Shown here one piece after another: positions 9,472 through 19,460 of a DNA stretch of 64,000 nucleotides (position 1 is its first letter; each line of letters begins with the position of its first letter). The notes under the pieces are model-generated. The model was not told where the DNA came from and did no database searches. It was given only the letters and a program-made list of their open reading frames with translations. Source of the DNA: Bog-756 sp963734395 (GTDB lineage: Bacteria; Actinomycetota; Acidimicrobiia; Acidimicrobiales; RAAP-2); the NCBI GenBank assembly GCA_963734395.1, contig CAVTGY010000002.1, positions 868,001-932,000 on the forward strand, read 5' to 3'. A program made the translations under genes and the position numbers.

Positions 9472-10366
9472 TCAGGCCATGGCGTGGATGAAGTGTTCCG
9501 CGAACTGCTCGCATGCAGCCGCTCTGGCGACCTGGATCGACTCGGGAGTGTCCCCGTCCTTGGCCTGGACGGACATCCAGGGTGCACACAGGATGTCGGT
9601 GACACCGGCGTCCTCCAGGCGACGATACAGGTCGAGGTCGGGGAGGGCCTTGACCGCCAGGTACACGGAAAACGACTCGTGTTCCCTGCCGGCCTTCTTG
9701 AGGGCATCCGTGATCGTGGCCGCCTGATTCAGCGCCTCATCGGGCAGGGCCGCTCCCGTATTGACCCAGCCATCGCAAAGAGTTGTGGCTCGGACCAGGG
9801 CCGGTTCGGAGTGACCGCCACCGATGATCGGCACCGGCAAGGAAGGCGATCGGGTTCATCTGGCAGGCCGGGACGTCGTAATAGGGGCCGTGGTATTCCA
9901 CCCAACCGCCCTTCCACAGGGCGCGGAGTGCGGGGATCATGTCGTTGAGACGCTTGCCGCGGGTGCGAAAGTCCTGGCCGGTCTGGATGTACTCCTCTTC
10001 GCACCACCCCACGCCCACGCCCAACCGGACCCGGTTCCCCGACAGCACCGCGGCAGTGCCCACCGTCTTGGCCACCGTGATCAGATCTCGCACCGGTGCG
10101 ATGTAGACACCAGTGGTGAAGGTCAGTCTGGTGGTGATCGACGAAAGGGCGGAGATCAGGCACATCGGATCCGGCCACTCGGTCTCCTTCTCCCAAAAGG
10201 GAGCGCCGTCCGGTGCCGTCGAATAGGTGTAGCGCGAACTGAGGTCGCGGGGGTTGAAGAGGTGATCCGAGAAGTAGATCCCCTCGTAGCCGATGTCGTC
10301 GCATGCGGTGGAGAGATTCAGGATCTCGTCGACTGGCAGGAAGGTGACCGCAAGGTGGAAACGCAT
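9472..10366 (-). CDS. LLM-class (F420-type) oxidoreductase, one frame break
   Basis: Second luciferase-like oxidoreductase of about 297 residues. N-terminus MRFHLAVTFLPVDEIL, then DIGYEGIYFSDHLFNPRD, LTFTTGVYIAPVRDLITVAK and VRLGVGVGWCEEEY, all typical LLM strands. A frame change near 9836 joins NPIAFL to PVPIIGGGHSEPALVRA, the usual IP(I/V)xxGG strand. The C-terminus ends EQFAEHFIHAMA. It is first in a two-gene - strand unit, divergent from the acyl-CoA dehydrogenase at 10672. A KstR-like operator lies in the shared promoter region. Confidence 0.85.
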
Positions 10367-10498
10367 GGGGCGTCGACTTTCTGATCGGAAGCGGCGTTGC
10401 TCGGTTGTCGTGGTGGCTCAGCGACCAAACGGGGCTGAGGGGGTTGTGCCAGCCTTTGCTGCTCGGCAGAAAACGCGGCGGGCCAGCCCTGTCGTTTC

Positions 10499-10512
10499 TA
10501 GAACGTGTATCA
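10499..10512. promoter_or_regulatory. KstR-like operator (divergent promoter)
   Basis: TAGAACGTGTATCA matches the KstR-type consensus TnnAACnnGTTnnA at all defined positions but one (GTA for GTT). It lies inside the 305-base gap between the divergent LLM operon (start 10366) and the FadE29-like operon (start 10672). Position and match suggest control of both directions by a TetR-type lipid regulator. The regulator gene is not in the window. Confidence 0.5.
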
Positions 10513-10671
10513 GTTATCATAGGGCAGCGGCACATCGGCCATGCGATGCGTGGGCTCCCGGGGGCCCGAATCCCCGAACGTCCGTGGGCGAATCGACCGC
10601 TGCCACCGAGACTGGCGCGGTTCCGACCGCGGCAAGAGTGTCGCAGAGTGAGAATGGAGGGATCACACGTC

Positions 10672-11832
10672 ATGCACCTCGAGGAGACTCCTGAGGAGTT
10701 GGCCCTGCGGGCAGAGTTGCGCGCCTATTTCGCGGAGTTGCTGACCGATGATGTGCGACGTGCCCTCGACAGCGAGGGCGAAGCCGGAGAAATCTCCCGT
10801 TCCCTGGTCCGACGAATGGGTAAGGACGGCTGGCTGGGGATCGGCTGGCCCGTAGAGTACGGCGGCCAGGGTCGCCCGACCTCGGAACAATTCATTTTCT
10901 TCACCGAGGTCCAGCGGGCCAGAGCGCCGTTTCCCTTCGTCACCCTCAACACGGTGGGTCCGATGATCATGAGGCACGGAACCGAGGAGCAGAAGAGCTT
11001 CTTCCTTTCCGGAATCCTGGCCGGCGAGATCCACTTCGCCATCGGCTACACCGAGCCCGAAGCGGGCACCGACCTGGCGTCGCTGCGCACCCGCGCCGTG
11101 CTGGACGGCGACGAATGGACGATCAACGGGAACAAGATCTTCACCAGTGGAGCCGATCAAGCCGATTACATCTGGCTGGCGACACGTACCGATCCCGACG
11201 CACCCAAGCACAAGGGGATCTCGATCTTTTTGGTGCCGACGACGTCAAACGGGTTCTCGTCCACCCCGTTGGTCACGGTCGGCGGCGTGGCCACCACCGC
11301 CACGTACTACGACAACGTACGGGTGCCCGATCCGCACTGGTCGGAGAGGTCAACCAGGGATGGCGACTGATCACCGGGACAGCTCAACCACGAGCGGGTG
11401 GGCCTCGCCGCAGTCGGCGCTCTCGCACAGCGATTGTGGATCGAAACGGCAAGGTGGGCGATCGATCACAAGATCGCCGACGTCGGATGGGTGCAGGCTG
11501 ACCTGGCTCGCACCTACGCACTGCTCCAGGCTCAGAAGCTGCTCAACTGGCGCATGACCGCGGCGGTGGCGGACGACACCCTGGGGCCGGCCGATTCCTC
11601 CGCGGTCAAGGTGTTCGGGACCGAATCGACCGTGGAGATCTACCGCCGACTGCTCGGGGTGGTCGGCGCGGCCGGGTACATCAGCCCGGGTTCTCCGGGA
11701 GCGGCCCTCCATGGCGAACTGGAGCGCGCCGGACGGCAGGCGCAGATCAACACTTTCGGTGGCGGCGTGAACGAGGTTCAGCGTGAGATCCTGGCCACGG
11801 CCGGGCTGGGGATGAAGCGGTCGGCCCGGTGA
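10672..11832 (+). CDS. Acyl-CoA dehydrogenase, FadE29/ChsE2-like
   Basis: FAD-dependent acyl-CoA dehydrogenase of about 386 residues. N-terminal helices start MHLEETPEELALRAELRAYF. Then come GIGWPVEYGGQG, the substrate/FAD loop IGYTEPEAGTDLASLRT and a KIFTSGADQADYIWLA beta-domain. After two frame changes near 11335 and 11390 the C-terminal domain follows (AALHGELERAGRQAQ, FGGGVNEVQREILA). The N-terminal half strongly recalls mycobacterial FadE29, one half of the ChsE1-ChsE2 heterotetramer that dehydrogenates the steroid propanoyl-CoA side chain. Its stop overlaps the next start. A GGAGGG lies 14 bases before the chosen ATG. A general acyl-CoA role cannot be excluded. Confidence 0.85.
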
Positions 11833-12871
11833 GCCCCCAAAGGACCGCAGCACCGAAAGAGTCGCTCGACGATCAGCTCCAGTCCTTCGTCGGGCTTGCG
11901 CCGGGCCCCAGCACCCGGGGCCCCAGCGAGGTCAATCTCCCCATGATCACCCACTGGGTCGAAGCGATGGGCGACCACAATCCGGTCTACGCCGACGAAG
12001 CCGCGGCGCGAGCGGCCGGGTTCGAGGGCATCATCGCCCCACCGACCATGCTGCAGGCCTGGACCATGCGTGGCCTGCGGGCGTCGCAACTGAGCGATGA
12101 GGAACGTGCCCGGGGAGAAGTGGACGGCGCCACCAACCACGACCGGTTGATGACCATCCTCAACAATGCGGGATTCACCTCGGTGGTGGCCACCAACTGC
12201 GAACAGCATTACGTGCGGCCTCTGGTGCTCGGAGACCATATCGAGGTCAGCTCGGTGATCGACTCGGTGTCATCCGAGAAGAAGACCGGGCTCGGGGACG
12301 GTCACTTCATCACCACCCGCCTGGAGTTCACCGATCAGAACGGGGACCCGGTCGCGACCATGCTGTTCCGCATCCTCAAGTTCAAGCCGCAGCCGAAGGC
12401 CGACGAAGCACAGAGTACCGAGCAGCAGCAGGCACGTCCGAAGCGCCCCCGGCCCGCCCTCACCCAGGACAATCGATTCTTCTTCGACGGGGCAAAAGAT
12501 CACCGACTCCTCATCCAGCGATGCACCAACTGCGGCGCCCTGCGGCACCCCCCTCGCCCATCGTGTGCTCAGTGCCGTTCGTTCGAGTGGGACACGGTGG
12601 CCGCATCGGGACGGGGCACTGTCTACAGCTTCGTGGTCAATCACTACCCCCAGGTGCCGGCGTTCGACTATCCGCTGATCGTGGCCCTTGTCGAACTCGA
12701 GGAGGGCACCCGCCTGGTGGCCAATGTCCGCGACATTTCGCCCGAGAGCCATGTCCATCGGGATGCCGGTGATCGCAGGATTCGAGACATTCGACGACGA
12801 GCTGACGTTGCCGGTCTTCGCGTCCGGCGCCGGCGGCCGGGACTCGACCGAGCAGAGCGGGGGAGACCTGA
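11829..12871 (+). CDS. ChsH2-like MaoC hydratase fused to DUF35 zinc-ribbon/OB domain
   Basis: Two domains. Residues about 1-190 are a MaoC-like hot-dog (ITHWVEAMGDHNPVYAD, EGIIAPPTMLQAW, NCEQHYVRPLVLGDHIEV). Residues about 215-340 are a DUF35 domain with a four-cysteine ribbon (CTNCGALRHPPRPSCAQC) and an OB-fold (GRGTVYSFVVNHYPQVPAFD). This is the exact architecture of mycobacterial ChsH2, where the N-terminal half pairs with ChsH1 as an enoyl-CoA hydratase and DUF35 binds the Ltp2 aldolase. The frame changes near 12745 and again near 12823. The second shift gives a natural end at the TGA overlapping the next ATG (12869-12871). Confidence 0.85.
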
Positions 12872-14037
12872 TGGACTTCACGTTCGACGAGGAGCAACAG
12901 GCGATCATCGAAACCGCCCAAGGGGATATTCGGGGCCTGGTGACGCCCGAACGGGTGGAGAGACGTCGAAGCCAGCGAGGACCGTATCGACCGCGAGCTG
13001 TGGGCGGAGATGGCCCGGGCCGACCTGCTCGGTCTCTCGGTTCCCGAGGCGCACGGGGGCGGTGGTTACGGCATGGTCGAGGTCGCCCTGGTGCTCGAGG
13101 CGCAGGGAAAGTCGGTCGCCCCGGTGCCGTTGTGGGCCACCGAGGTGCTGGGAGCCATGCCCATCGCCGAGTTCGGATCGAACCCGCTGCAGAGAGCGGA
13201 TTCTCCCCGGGGTGGCGTCGGGCGACACCGTGCTCACGGCCGCCCTGACCGACGTGGCCGGGGACATCGCAACAGGAGGAGGTGGTCGACCGTCGATAGA
13301 GGCGACATCCGTTGACGGAGGCGCCTCGCTCTCCGGCAGCTGCTTTTGCCGTGCCCTACGCCCAGGTGGCTGATCGGGTCCTGGTCCCGGTGTCCCTCGA
13401 CGGTGGGGTCGTGGTTGCCTCGGTGGATCCGAAGTGCCAAGGGCGTCGAGATCGAGCGGGCTTTCACCACCAACCGTGAGATCCACCCGCACCTCCACCT
13501 CGACGGGGTGAAGGTGTCGTTTGACGATCTACTGGCGGACGGTGATCCGACGCGGGGACGCAGAAGTGGTGACGGCGATGCTCAACAGGGCGTGGACCGG
13601 GCTGTGTGCGCTCCAGGTAGGGGTGACCGAGGCCGCCGTCTCCCAGACCGCCGCCTACCTCAACACCCGGGAACAGTTCGGTCGGCCGCTCTCCACATTT
13701 CAGGGGACCATGCTCCGGGCCGCCGACGCGGCCATCGACACCGAGTCGATCCGAGTCACCATGTGGCAGGCTGCGTGGCGACTCGACCACAAGCTGGATG
13801 CTGAACTGGCAGGTGAGCGTCGCCTCGTGGTTCGCCGCCGAAGCCGGTCAGCGCGCCGTGTTCGCCACCCAGCATCTGCACGGCGGAATGGGTGCCGACA
13901 TCTCCTATCCGATCCACCGCTACTTCCTGTGGGGGAAGCAGATCGAGTTGCTGCTCGGACCCCCGAGCAGCCAGCTGGCCCGATTGGGTGAGCAGCTGGT
14001 CGACGACCTGCTGGCCGGCCGGGAGGTGCTCGCATGA
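12871..14037 (+). CDS. Acyl-CoA dehydrogenase, FadE28/ChsE1-like, heavily frame-broken
   Basis: Starts MDFTFDEEQQAIIETAQ, directly overlapping the upstream TGA. Conserved pieces then appear in changing frames: LLGLSVPEAHGGGGYGMVE, APVPLWATEVLGAMPIAEFG, VLVPVSLDGGVVVASVDPK, GLCALQVGVTEAAVSQTAAY, REQFGRPLSTFQG and QHLHGGMGADISYPIHRYFL. Breaks lie near 12960, 13195, 13330, 13430, 13545 and 13800. The length (about 388 codons) and the HGGMG motif fit acyl-CoA dehydrogenases of the FadE28 type, the partner subunit of FadE29-like proteins in the steroid side-chain pathway. The ends are firm: ATGA overlaps at 14034-14037 and TGATG at 12869. Confidence 0.8.
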
Positions 14038-14546
14038 GCCCGAACTCCAAGTCCCTGCCATGCCGGGACCGGGTCAACCCTGCTCTTCGACGAGGTGTCC
14101 GTAGGCGACGCTCTGCCCCAGCTGGTGATTCCCCTGACCCGTACCCTGATCGTGTCCACCGCCATCGCCTCACGCGATTACCAGGATGTCCACCACGACC
14201 ACCGAGCTGGCCGAGGCCCGCGGCTCCAAGGACATATTCATGAACATCCTGTCGACCAACGGCATCGTCGGGCGGTATGTGACCGATTGGTCGGGACCCG
14301 GTGCCGTGCTCACCGATGTCAACATCCGACTGGGCGCCCCCAACTACCCCGGATGACACCATGACCCTCTCCGGATCGGTGACCGCCAAGGACGAGACGG
14401 TAGGCAGCGACGGCAGGGGTGCCGTCGAGGTGACCCTGACGCGGAGCCAATGGTCTGGGTGACCATGTGACCGGCACCGTGCGTCTTCTGCTTCCCTCAC
14501 CGAGGGACCGACGTCGGATTCGCAGACCAACGGTTCGGCCCGATGA
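14034..14546 (+). CDS. ChsH1-like MaoC hydratase, frame-broken
   Basis: Single hot-dog domain of about 170 residues. Pieces in three frames read GDALPQLVIPLTRTLIVSTA, IASRDYQDVHHD, AEARGSKDIFMNILSTNG, VGRYVTDWSGPGA and GRGAVEVTLTRSN. The order IASRDYQDVHHD is the hydratase motif region (Asp and His) of MaoC enzymes. Breaks fall near 14085, 14195, 14350 and 14450. Both ends overlap neighbours by ATGA, so it is part of the same coupled operon. In mycobacteria ChsH1 and the MaoC half of ChsH2 form the active hydratase. Confidence 0.78.
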
Positions 14547-15730
14547 GCGGAACCGCCCATTCCTTTGCCGGCAATACCGCCATCGTGGGCATCGGGGCTA
14601 CCGAATTCTCCAAGGAGTCCGGTCGCAGCGAGTTGCGCCTGGCTGTCGAGTCGGTGGATCTGGCGCTGCGTGACGCGGGAATCGAGCCATCCGAGGTGGA
14701 TGGTCTGGTCACCTTCAGCTCGGACAACAATCCGGAGATCGAGATCGCCCGCAGCCTGGGGATGGGAGAGCTGTCATTCTTCAGCCGGATTCACTACGGC
14801 GGAGGCGCCGGTTGCGCCACCATCCAGCAGGCAGCGATGGCGGTCCATTCGGGAGTGGCGGACGTCGTGGTCTGCTACCGGGCGTTCAACGAGCGATCGG
14901 GCCGTCGATTCGGAGCCGGCGTGCAGGACCGTGCGCCGATTCCGAATGCCGAGACGGCCAGCTTCGCCTGGTACGCGCCGGTCGGGCTGCTCACACCGGC
15001 GCAGTGGGTGGCGATGGCAGCTCAGCGCTACCTGCATGTCACCGGTGCCACTTCCGAGGATCTGGGTCGGGTGGCAGTGGCTGATCGAAGGCACGCGGCG
15101 ACCAATCCGAAGGCGTGGTTCTATCAGAAGCCGATCACCCTCGAGGAGCACCAGGCCTCGCGATGGATCGTCGAGCCGCTCCATCTCCTCGACTGTTGCC
15201 AGGAGACCGACGGGGGCCAGGCATTGGTGGTCACCTCACTGGAAAGGGCGCGAGACCTCCCCGGTACCCCGGTGGTCGTCGAGGCGGCAGCGCAGGGGGC
15301 GGGACCGGGACAGGAGATGATGACCTCGTACTACTACGACGACCTCTGTGGACTGGGTGAGATGGCGGTGGTGGCTCGGCAGCTGTGGCAGACCTCGGGT
15401 CTGTCGCCGGCTGACATCCAGACCGCAGTGCTCTACGACCACTTCACCCCCTACGTCCTCTACCAGCTCGAGGAGCTCGGGTTCTGTGGAAAAGGTGAAG
15501 CCAAGGACTTCGTCGCTGACGGAAATATCGAGCTCGGTGGGGGACTTCCGGTCAACACCCACGGCGGACAGCTGGGCGAGGCCTACCTGCACGGGATGAA
15601 CGGCATCGCCGAAGGCGTGCGCCAGGTCCGGGGCAACTCGGTCAACCAGGTGCCCGAGGTCAGCCACGTGCTGGTCACCGCGGGCACCGGTGTGCCGACC
15701 AGTGGGCTGATCCTGGGCGTCGACGGCTGA
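14543..15730 (+). CDS. Ltp2-like thiolase-fold aldolase
   Basis: Intact 395-residue protein of the SCP-x/lipid-transfer thiolase family. Key stretches are AIVGIGATEFSKESGR near the N-terminus, RIHYGGGAGCATIQQAAMAV around residues 90-110, YDHFTPYVLYQLEELGF near 300-316 and GGGLPVNTHGGQLGEAYLHG near 333-352. Ltp2 is known to act as a retro-aldolase releasing propionyl-CoA from the steroid side chain, working in complex with the ChsH2 DUF35 domain. The neighbouring ChsH2-like and ChsH1-like genes support that role here. It ends the operon; the convergent acyl-CoA synthetase stop is 13 bases away. Confidence 0.88.
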   Translation: MSGTAHSFAGNTAIVGIGATEFSKESGRSELRLAVESVDLALRDAGIEPSEVDGLVTFSSDNNPEIEIARSLGMGELSFFSRIHYGGGAGCATIQQAAMAVHSGVADVVVCYRAFNERSGRRFGAGVQDRAPIPNAETASFAWYAPVGLLTPAQWVAMAAQRYLHVTGATSEDLGRVAVADRRHAATNPKAWFYQKPITLEEHQASRWIVEPLHLLDCCQETDGGQALVVTSLERARDLPGTPVVVEAAAQGAGPGQEMMTSYYYDDLCGLGEMAVVARQLWQTSGLSPADIQTAVLYDHFTPYVLYQLEELGFCGKGEAKDFVADGNIELGGGLPVNTHGGQLGEAYLHGMNGIAEGVRQVRGNSVNQVPEVSHVLVTAGTGVPTSGLILGVDG

Positions 15731-15743
15731 GTCGGCCGCCGAT

Positions 15744-17418
15744 TCAGCGCTCGGCGACCAACCGATCGAGCGCCTCGGCGTCGTCGCGGACGCAACAGTC
15801 GGTACGGGGCATCCCGCTCGGGTCGCCACCACACCGGTTCCGAGCAGCGCCACCCCTCGGCCCGGAGGACCCGCTTGAGCACCTTGGTGGTGGCGGTGAC
15901 CGGCAGCTGGTCGTTGATCCGGACGTACTTCGGTGCCCACTTGGTTCCCATGTCCGGATCGCCGGCCAGGAACTCGGCGAATTGCCCGGGGTCGAACGAT
16001 CCGGTCCATCGTGGAGCAGCAGGGTGGCCATCACCTGGTCACCGACCGCCACGTCGGGCACCGCATAGACCGATGCCAGTACCACGTCGGGGTGGCGCTG
16101 GAGCAGCTCTTCGACCGGGGCGGCGGCGAAGTTCTCCCCGTCCACCCGCAGCCAGTCGTAGTCGCGGCCCGCGAAGTAGAAGAAGTCGTTCTCGTCGCGG
16201 TAGGCCAGGTCGCCGGTCCAGTACCAGCCGTTGCGCACCCTGGACGCCTCTGCCTCGGCGTTCTGCCAGTAGCCCTCGAACCCGGCGCCACCGGTCTGGC
16301 TGACCATCTCGCCGATGGCCTGACTCGGCATTGAGCAGGCGGCCCTCGTCGCTGAAGACGGCCCGCGGGCATTCCTCGCCGGTTTCGGGATCGATGATCA
16401 GGGTTCCGGGCAGCGCCCGACCCAACGCCCCCCGGGGGGTGTCCGGTGTTCGCTGAACCGTCGCACCCCCCTCGGTGGAGCCGTAGGCGTCTTGTACGGT
16501 GCATCCGAACCGTGTGGCGAACCGCTGCACATCGGCTGGAGCGGCCTCGTTGCCGAATACCCGGCGCAGTGGGTTGTCGGCGTCGTCGGGGAGTTCCGGT
16601 GTGTCCAGAATGTAGGAGAGCGGCTTGCCCACGTAGTTGAAGTAGGTGGCGCCGTAGCGACGGACGTCGGTCAGGAACCGGGAGGCGCTGAACCGTTCGC
16701 GCAGGGCCACCGTGGCGCCGGCGGACAGGGCCGGTGCCCAGCCGGCCATCAACGCGTTGGAGTGGAAGAGCGGCATGGACACGTAGCAGACGTCTTCTGG
16801 GGTCAGCTCGAACATTTGTGCCACGGCCGACCCGATGCGGGCCATGCGTCCCTGCGAGCACAGGCACGCCTTGGGGGCCCCCGAGGTGCCCGAGGTGAAC
16901 AACAGGTACCCGAGGGTCTCCTCGGTGATCCCGGTCTCGTTCGGGTCGGGAAGCGGTGCCCCGGACATCGCCGCCGAGCAGCGCTCCATAGGCGGTGGGT
17001 GGACCCCGGGCGAAGGTCGCCGGAGGGATCGTCGACCACCAGGATGCGGTCTTCGGGCAGCGCCGGACCGAGGTCGTGTCCCTCGAGCAGGCCGCGGTAG
17101 TCGGAATTGGTTACCAGCAACTGGCACTGGGTGTGGGAGAGGTCGCGGGCCAGCTCGTCCCCCCGGTGGGTGGGATTCCCACCGACCAGGACCGCCCCGG
17201 CCAGCGCCGCTCCCCCCATCCAGAAGACGAACTCGGGCACGTTGTCGAGCAGGAGGGCGACGTGGAAGGGACCCGGACGGCGCAGCGAGGCCATGGCGGC
17301 GGCCCGTCTGCGCCTGGGCCGCGGTCACCTGGCGGTGGGTCCAGGTACGGGCGGCAAAGGCCATCCCGACCCGTCCGTCGTCGGCCCGTCGCCGGATCAG
17401 CTCGTCGATGGTCGGCAT
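15744..17418 (-). CDS. Acyl-CoA synthetase, FadD17-like, frame-broken
   Basis: AMP-forming acyl-CoA ligase of about 558 codons. Pieces in order from the ATG at 17418 are MPTIDELIRRRADDGRVG, FHVALLLDNVPEFVFWMGG, the P-loop LLFTSGTSGAPKACLCSQ, DVCYVSMPLFHSNALMAG, GATYFNYVGKPLSYILDTPE, VQDAYGSTEGGATVQRTPD, GYWQNAEAEASRVRNGWYWT, WLRVDGENFAAAPVEELL and TTKVLKRVLRAEGW. Breaks lie near 17290, 16985, 16335, 15975 and 15850. The middle third closely recalls mycobacterial FadD17, which activates short steroid side chains. It is divergent from the LLM gene at 17579, with a KstR-like site 82 bases before its start. Confidence 0.83.
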
Positions 17419-17499
17419 CGGTTCGGTCTGGTTCCCCCTGGTCCTGCGGCCGGCGGAGGCCGGCGGTGGGTGCGTTCGGCGACGGTTCAGGCACAAATC

Positions 17500-17513
17500 T
17501 GGAACACGTTGCA
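17500..17513. promoter_or_regulatory. KstR-like operator (divergent promoter)
   Basis: TGGAACACGTTGCA fits the KstR-type consensus TnnAACnnGTTnnA at every defined position and is a near palindrome. It lies between the FadD17-like gene (start 17418, - strand) and the LLM gene (start 17579, + strand), placed to control both. Confidence 0.6.
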
Positions 17514-17578
17514 ATTTATCAAATCGCCGTGTTACCGTGAGGCCGCGCGACATGGGGGCGAGAGGAGCACCATCGCCG

Positions 17579-18802
17579 ATGGAGTTCGGAGTCTTTCTCA
17601 ACGGCTACCTTCCCGGCCAGGCCGCTCGCGACCCGGCGTGCGAGCACGAGATGCTCATGCGGGAAATCGGCTACGTCATCGAAGCGGACAAGTACAACTG
17701 GAAGTATGCCTGGCTGGGTGAACATCACTCGCTGACCGAGTACAGCCACATGTCGGCCCCCGAAGTGGTCATGGGGTACCTGGCCCACGCCACCGATCGG
17801 ATCCACGTCGGAACCGGCATCATGAACATCTCGCCGCGGGTGAACCACCCGGTCCGCTGCGCAGAGCGGGTGACCATGCTCGACCACGTGTTCGAGGGTC
17901 GCTTCGAGTGGGGGACCGGGCGTGGCGCCGGCAGCCATGAGATCGCTGCCTTCAACATCCTCGACAAGAACTCGACCAAGGCCGAGTGGAACGAGGTCAT
18001 CCGCCAGATTCCCCGCATGTGGGAAGAGACGGATTACATCTACGAGGGCGAGAGCTTCACCGTGCCGTATCCGCACAATATTCTGCCGAAGCCATTCCAG
18101 GGCAAGGGCCATCCCCCCATCTGGGTGGGGTGCGGAAATCCGGGCACGTTCACCCAGGCGGGTGAGCTGGGGATCGGGGCCATCGCTTTCAACTTCGAGC
18201 CCATCTACAACCTCAAGGGTCGAATCGACGCGTACAAGGAAGGCATCGCCAACTGCACGGAGCCGCTCGGTCAGTTCATGAATGACAACGTGATGATGAC
18301 CAACGCGGTCATCTGTCTCAGCGATCGCAAGAAGGCCCGTCAGGTCGCGCTGCGACGGGGTCGGGGTTACCTCTATTCGCTGGTGTGCAACTACCACGAC
18401 ACCATCCCTCATCAAGACGGTGTGCCGGTCTGGCCCGAGAGGCCCCACACCATCACCGACGAGAGCATGCTCGACTACCTCATCGAAGGAGGGTGGTTGC
18501 TGTGTGGTGAGCCGGATGAGGTGGCCGAGCAGGTGACCAAGTACCAAACGGTCGGTTGTGACCAGCTGGTCTTTGGACTCCCTTCCGACTCCTTCATGGA
18601 GGACGAGGTCCACGAGATGCTCGAGGTGTTCGGGTCGAAGGTCATTCCCCAGTTCGATCCCGATCCGATCCACTCCACGACCCGCTACCGTCAGACTGCC
18701 AAGCGGAAGTACGCGGACTTCAACTTCCCGGTTCCCGACATCACTGTCGAGGAGCTGCCCACCAACGCCATGATCCAGCTGGATGGCACCCGGGTGATGT
18801 AG
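17579..18802 (+). CDS. LLM-class oxidoreductase, bacterial-luciferase-like
   Basis: Intact 407-residue protein. The N-terminus MEFGVFLNGYLPGQAARDP is the first barrel strand. WLGEHHSLTEYSHMSAPEV carries the EHH motif of luciferase-type enzymes. RIHVGTGIMNISPRVNHPVR, FEWGTGRGAGSHE and PIWVGCGNPGTFTQAGELGI follow. The ATG follows AGAGGAG by about 11 bases; an upstream ATG at 17552 is in frame but lies before that ribosome site. Cofactor (FMN or F420) cannot be told from sequence alone. Its place between two fadD genes under a shared KstR-like site suggests a role in the lipid or steroid pathway. Confidence 0.85.
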   Translation: MEFGVFLNGYLPGQAARDPACEHEMLMREIGYVIEADKYNWKYAWLGEHHSLTEYSHMSAPEVVMGYLAHATDRIHVGTGIMNISPRVNHPVRCAERVTMLDHVFEGRFEWGTGRGAGSHEIAAFNILDKNSTKAEWNEVIRQIPRMWEETDYIYEGESFTVPYPHNILPKPFQGKGHPPIWVGCGNPGTFTQAGELGIGAIAFNFEPIYNLKGRIDAYKEGIANCTEPLGQFMNDNVMMTNAVICLSDRKKARQVALRRGRGYLYSLVCNYHDTIPHQDGVPVWPERPHTITDESMLDYLIEGGWLLCGEPDEVAEQVTKYQTVGCDQLVFGLPSDSFMEDEVHEMLEVFGSKVIPQFDPDPIHSTTRYRQTAKRKYADFNFPVPDITVEELPTNAMIQLDGTRVM

Positions 18803-18824
18803 CCGAGGGGAAGGCCACCACGGC

Positions 18825-19460
18825 CTACCCCGGTCGCAATGTGGGCCAGCAGTCGAGTAGCGCTTCGACCGTGGTGACGGTGGCGATGAGCGGGAACGTG
18901 TTGGTCAGTACCGCATCGGCATACCCCTCGGGGACCCCGGCCACCGCGTCACGGGGTACCACCACTCGGTAGCCGAGGTTGACCGCCTCGATGGCCAGTC
19001 CGAGCAGGCCCAGATTGACCGACACCCCGGTGGCCACCACGGTTCGAACCCCGAGACTGCGGAGCCAGGTGTCCAGCGACGTGCCGGTGAAGGGCGAGAC
19101 GCCGTGGAGCCGGGAGGAGACCATGTCCCCGGGCTCGGGACCCAACCCTTCGACCAATTCGGTGGCCGGGGTACCCGCCAGGAGATGATCGGGATTGCGG
19201 AGCGCGGCGGCGACCAATTGGCAGTTCACGGTCGAGCCGGCCCGGTCGGCCCGGAATTCGGCGGTGCAGTGGACAACCGGCACTCCGAGCAAGCGAGCGG
19301 CAGTCAACAGTCGAGCGGTGTTGGGCACCACGCCGGCCCGGGCGGCTGCCTCGGCAAGCTGTGGAAACGAGCTGAGGTCGCCGATCACGCCGCGTTGGAT
19401 CTCCATGGTCAGGACCGCGCAGTCCTCCGGTGCAGCCAGGTCGCTCAGCTCAACGGGCAT
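18825..19460 (-). CDS. Isochorismatase-fold hydrolase lacking the catalytic cysteine
   Basis: Protein of 211 residues with the isochorismatase-like fold: LTMEIQRGVIGDLSSFPQL at the N-terminus, VPVVHCTAEFRADRAG in the middle and VVATGVSVNLGLLGLAIEAV near residue 140. In cysteine hydrolases the last motif is GVxTNxCV; here the Cys position is Gly. Isochorismatases of the EntB type also have Gly there, so this may be a non-amidase member. The N-terminal acidic residue is Glu rather than the usual Asp. The start at 19460 lies inside the 3' end of the FadD19-like gene, suggesting cotranslation. Confidence 0.75.
   Translation of the reverse strand: MPVELSDLAAPEDCAVLTMEIQRGVIGDLSSFPQLAEAAARAGVVPNTARLLTAARLLGVPVVHCTAEFRADRAGSTVNCQLVAAALRNPDHLLAGTPATELVEGLGPEPGDMVSSRLHGVSPFTGTSLDTWLRSLGVRTVVATGVSVNLGLLGLAIEAVNLGYRVVVPRDAVAGVPEGYADAVLTNTFPLIATVTTVEALLDCWPTLRPG

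Noticed and set aside
16039..17601. A 520-codon - strand frame across the FadD17-like gene taken as one protein
   Set aside because: Only parts of it encode ligase motifs; the rest is a wrong frame of the same gene, so the gene was assembled from several frames.
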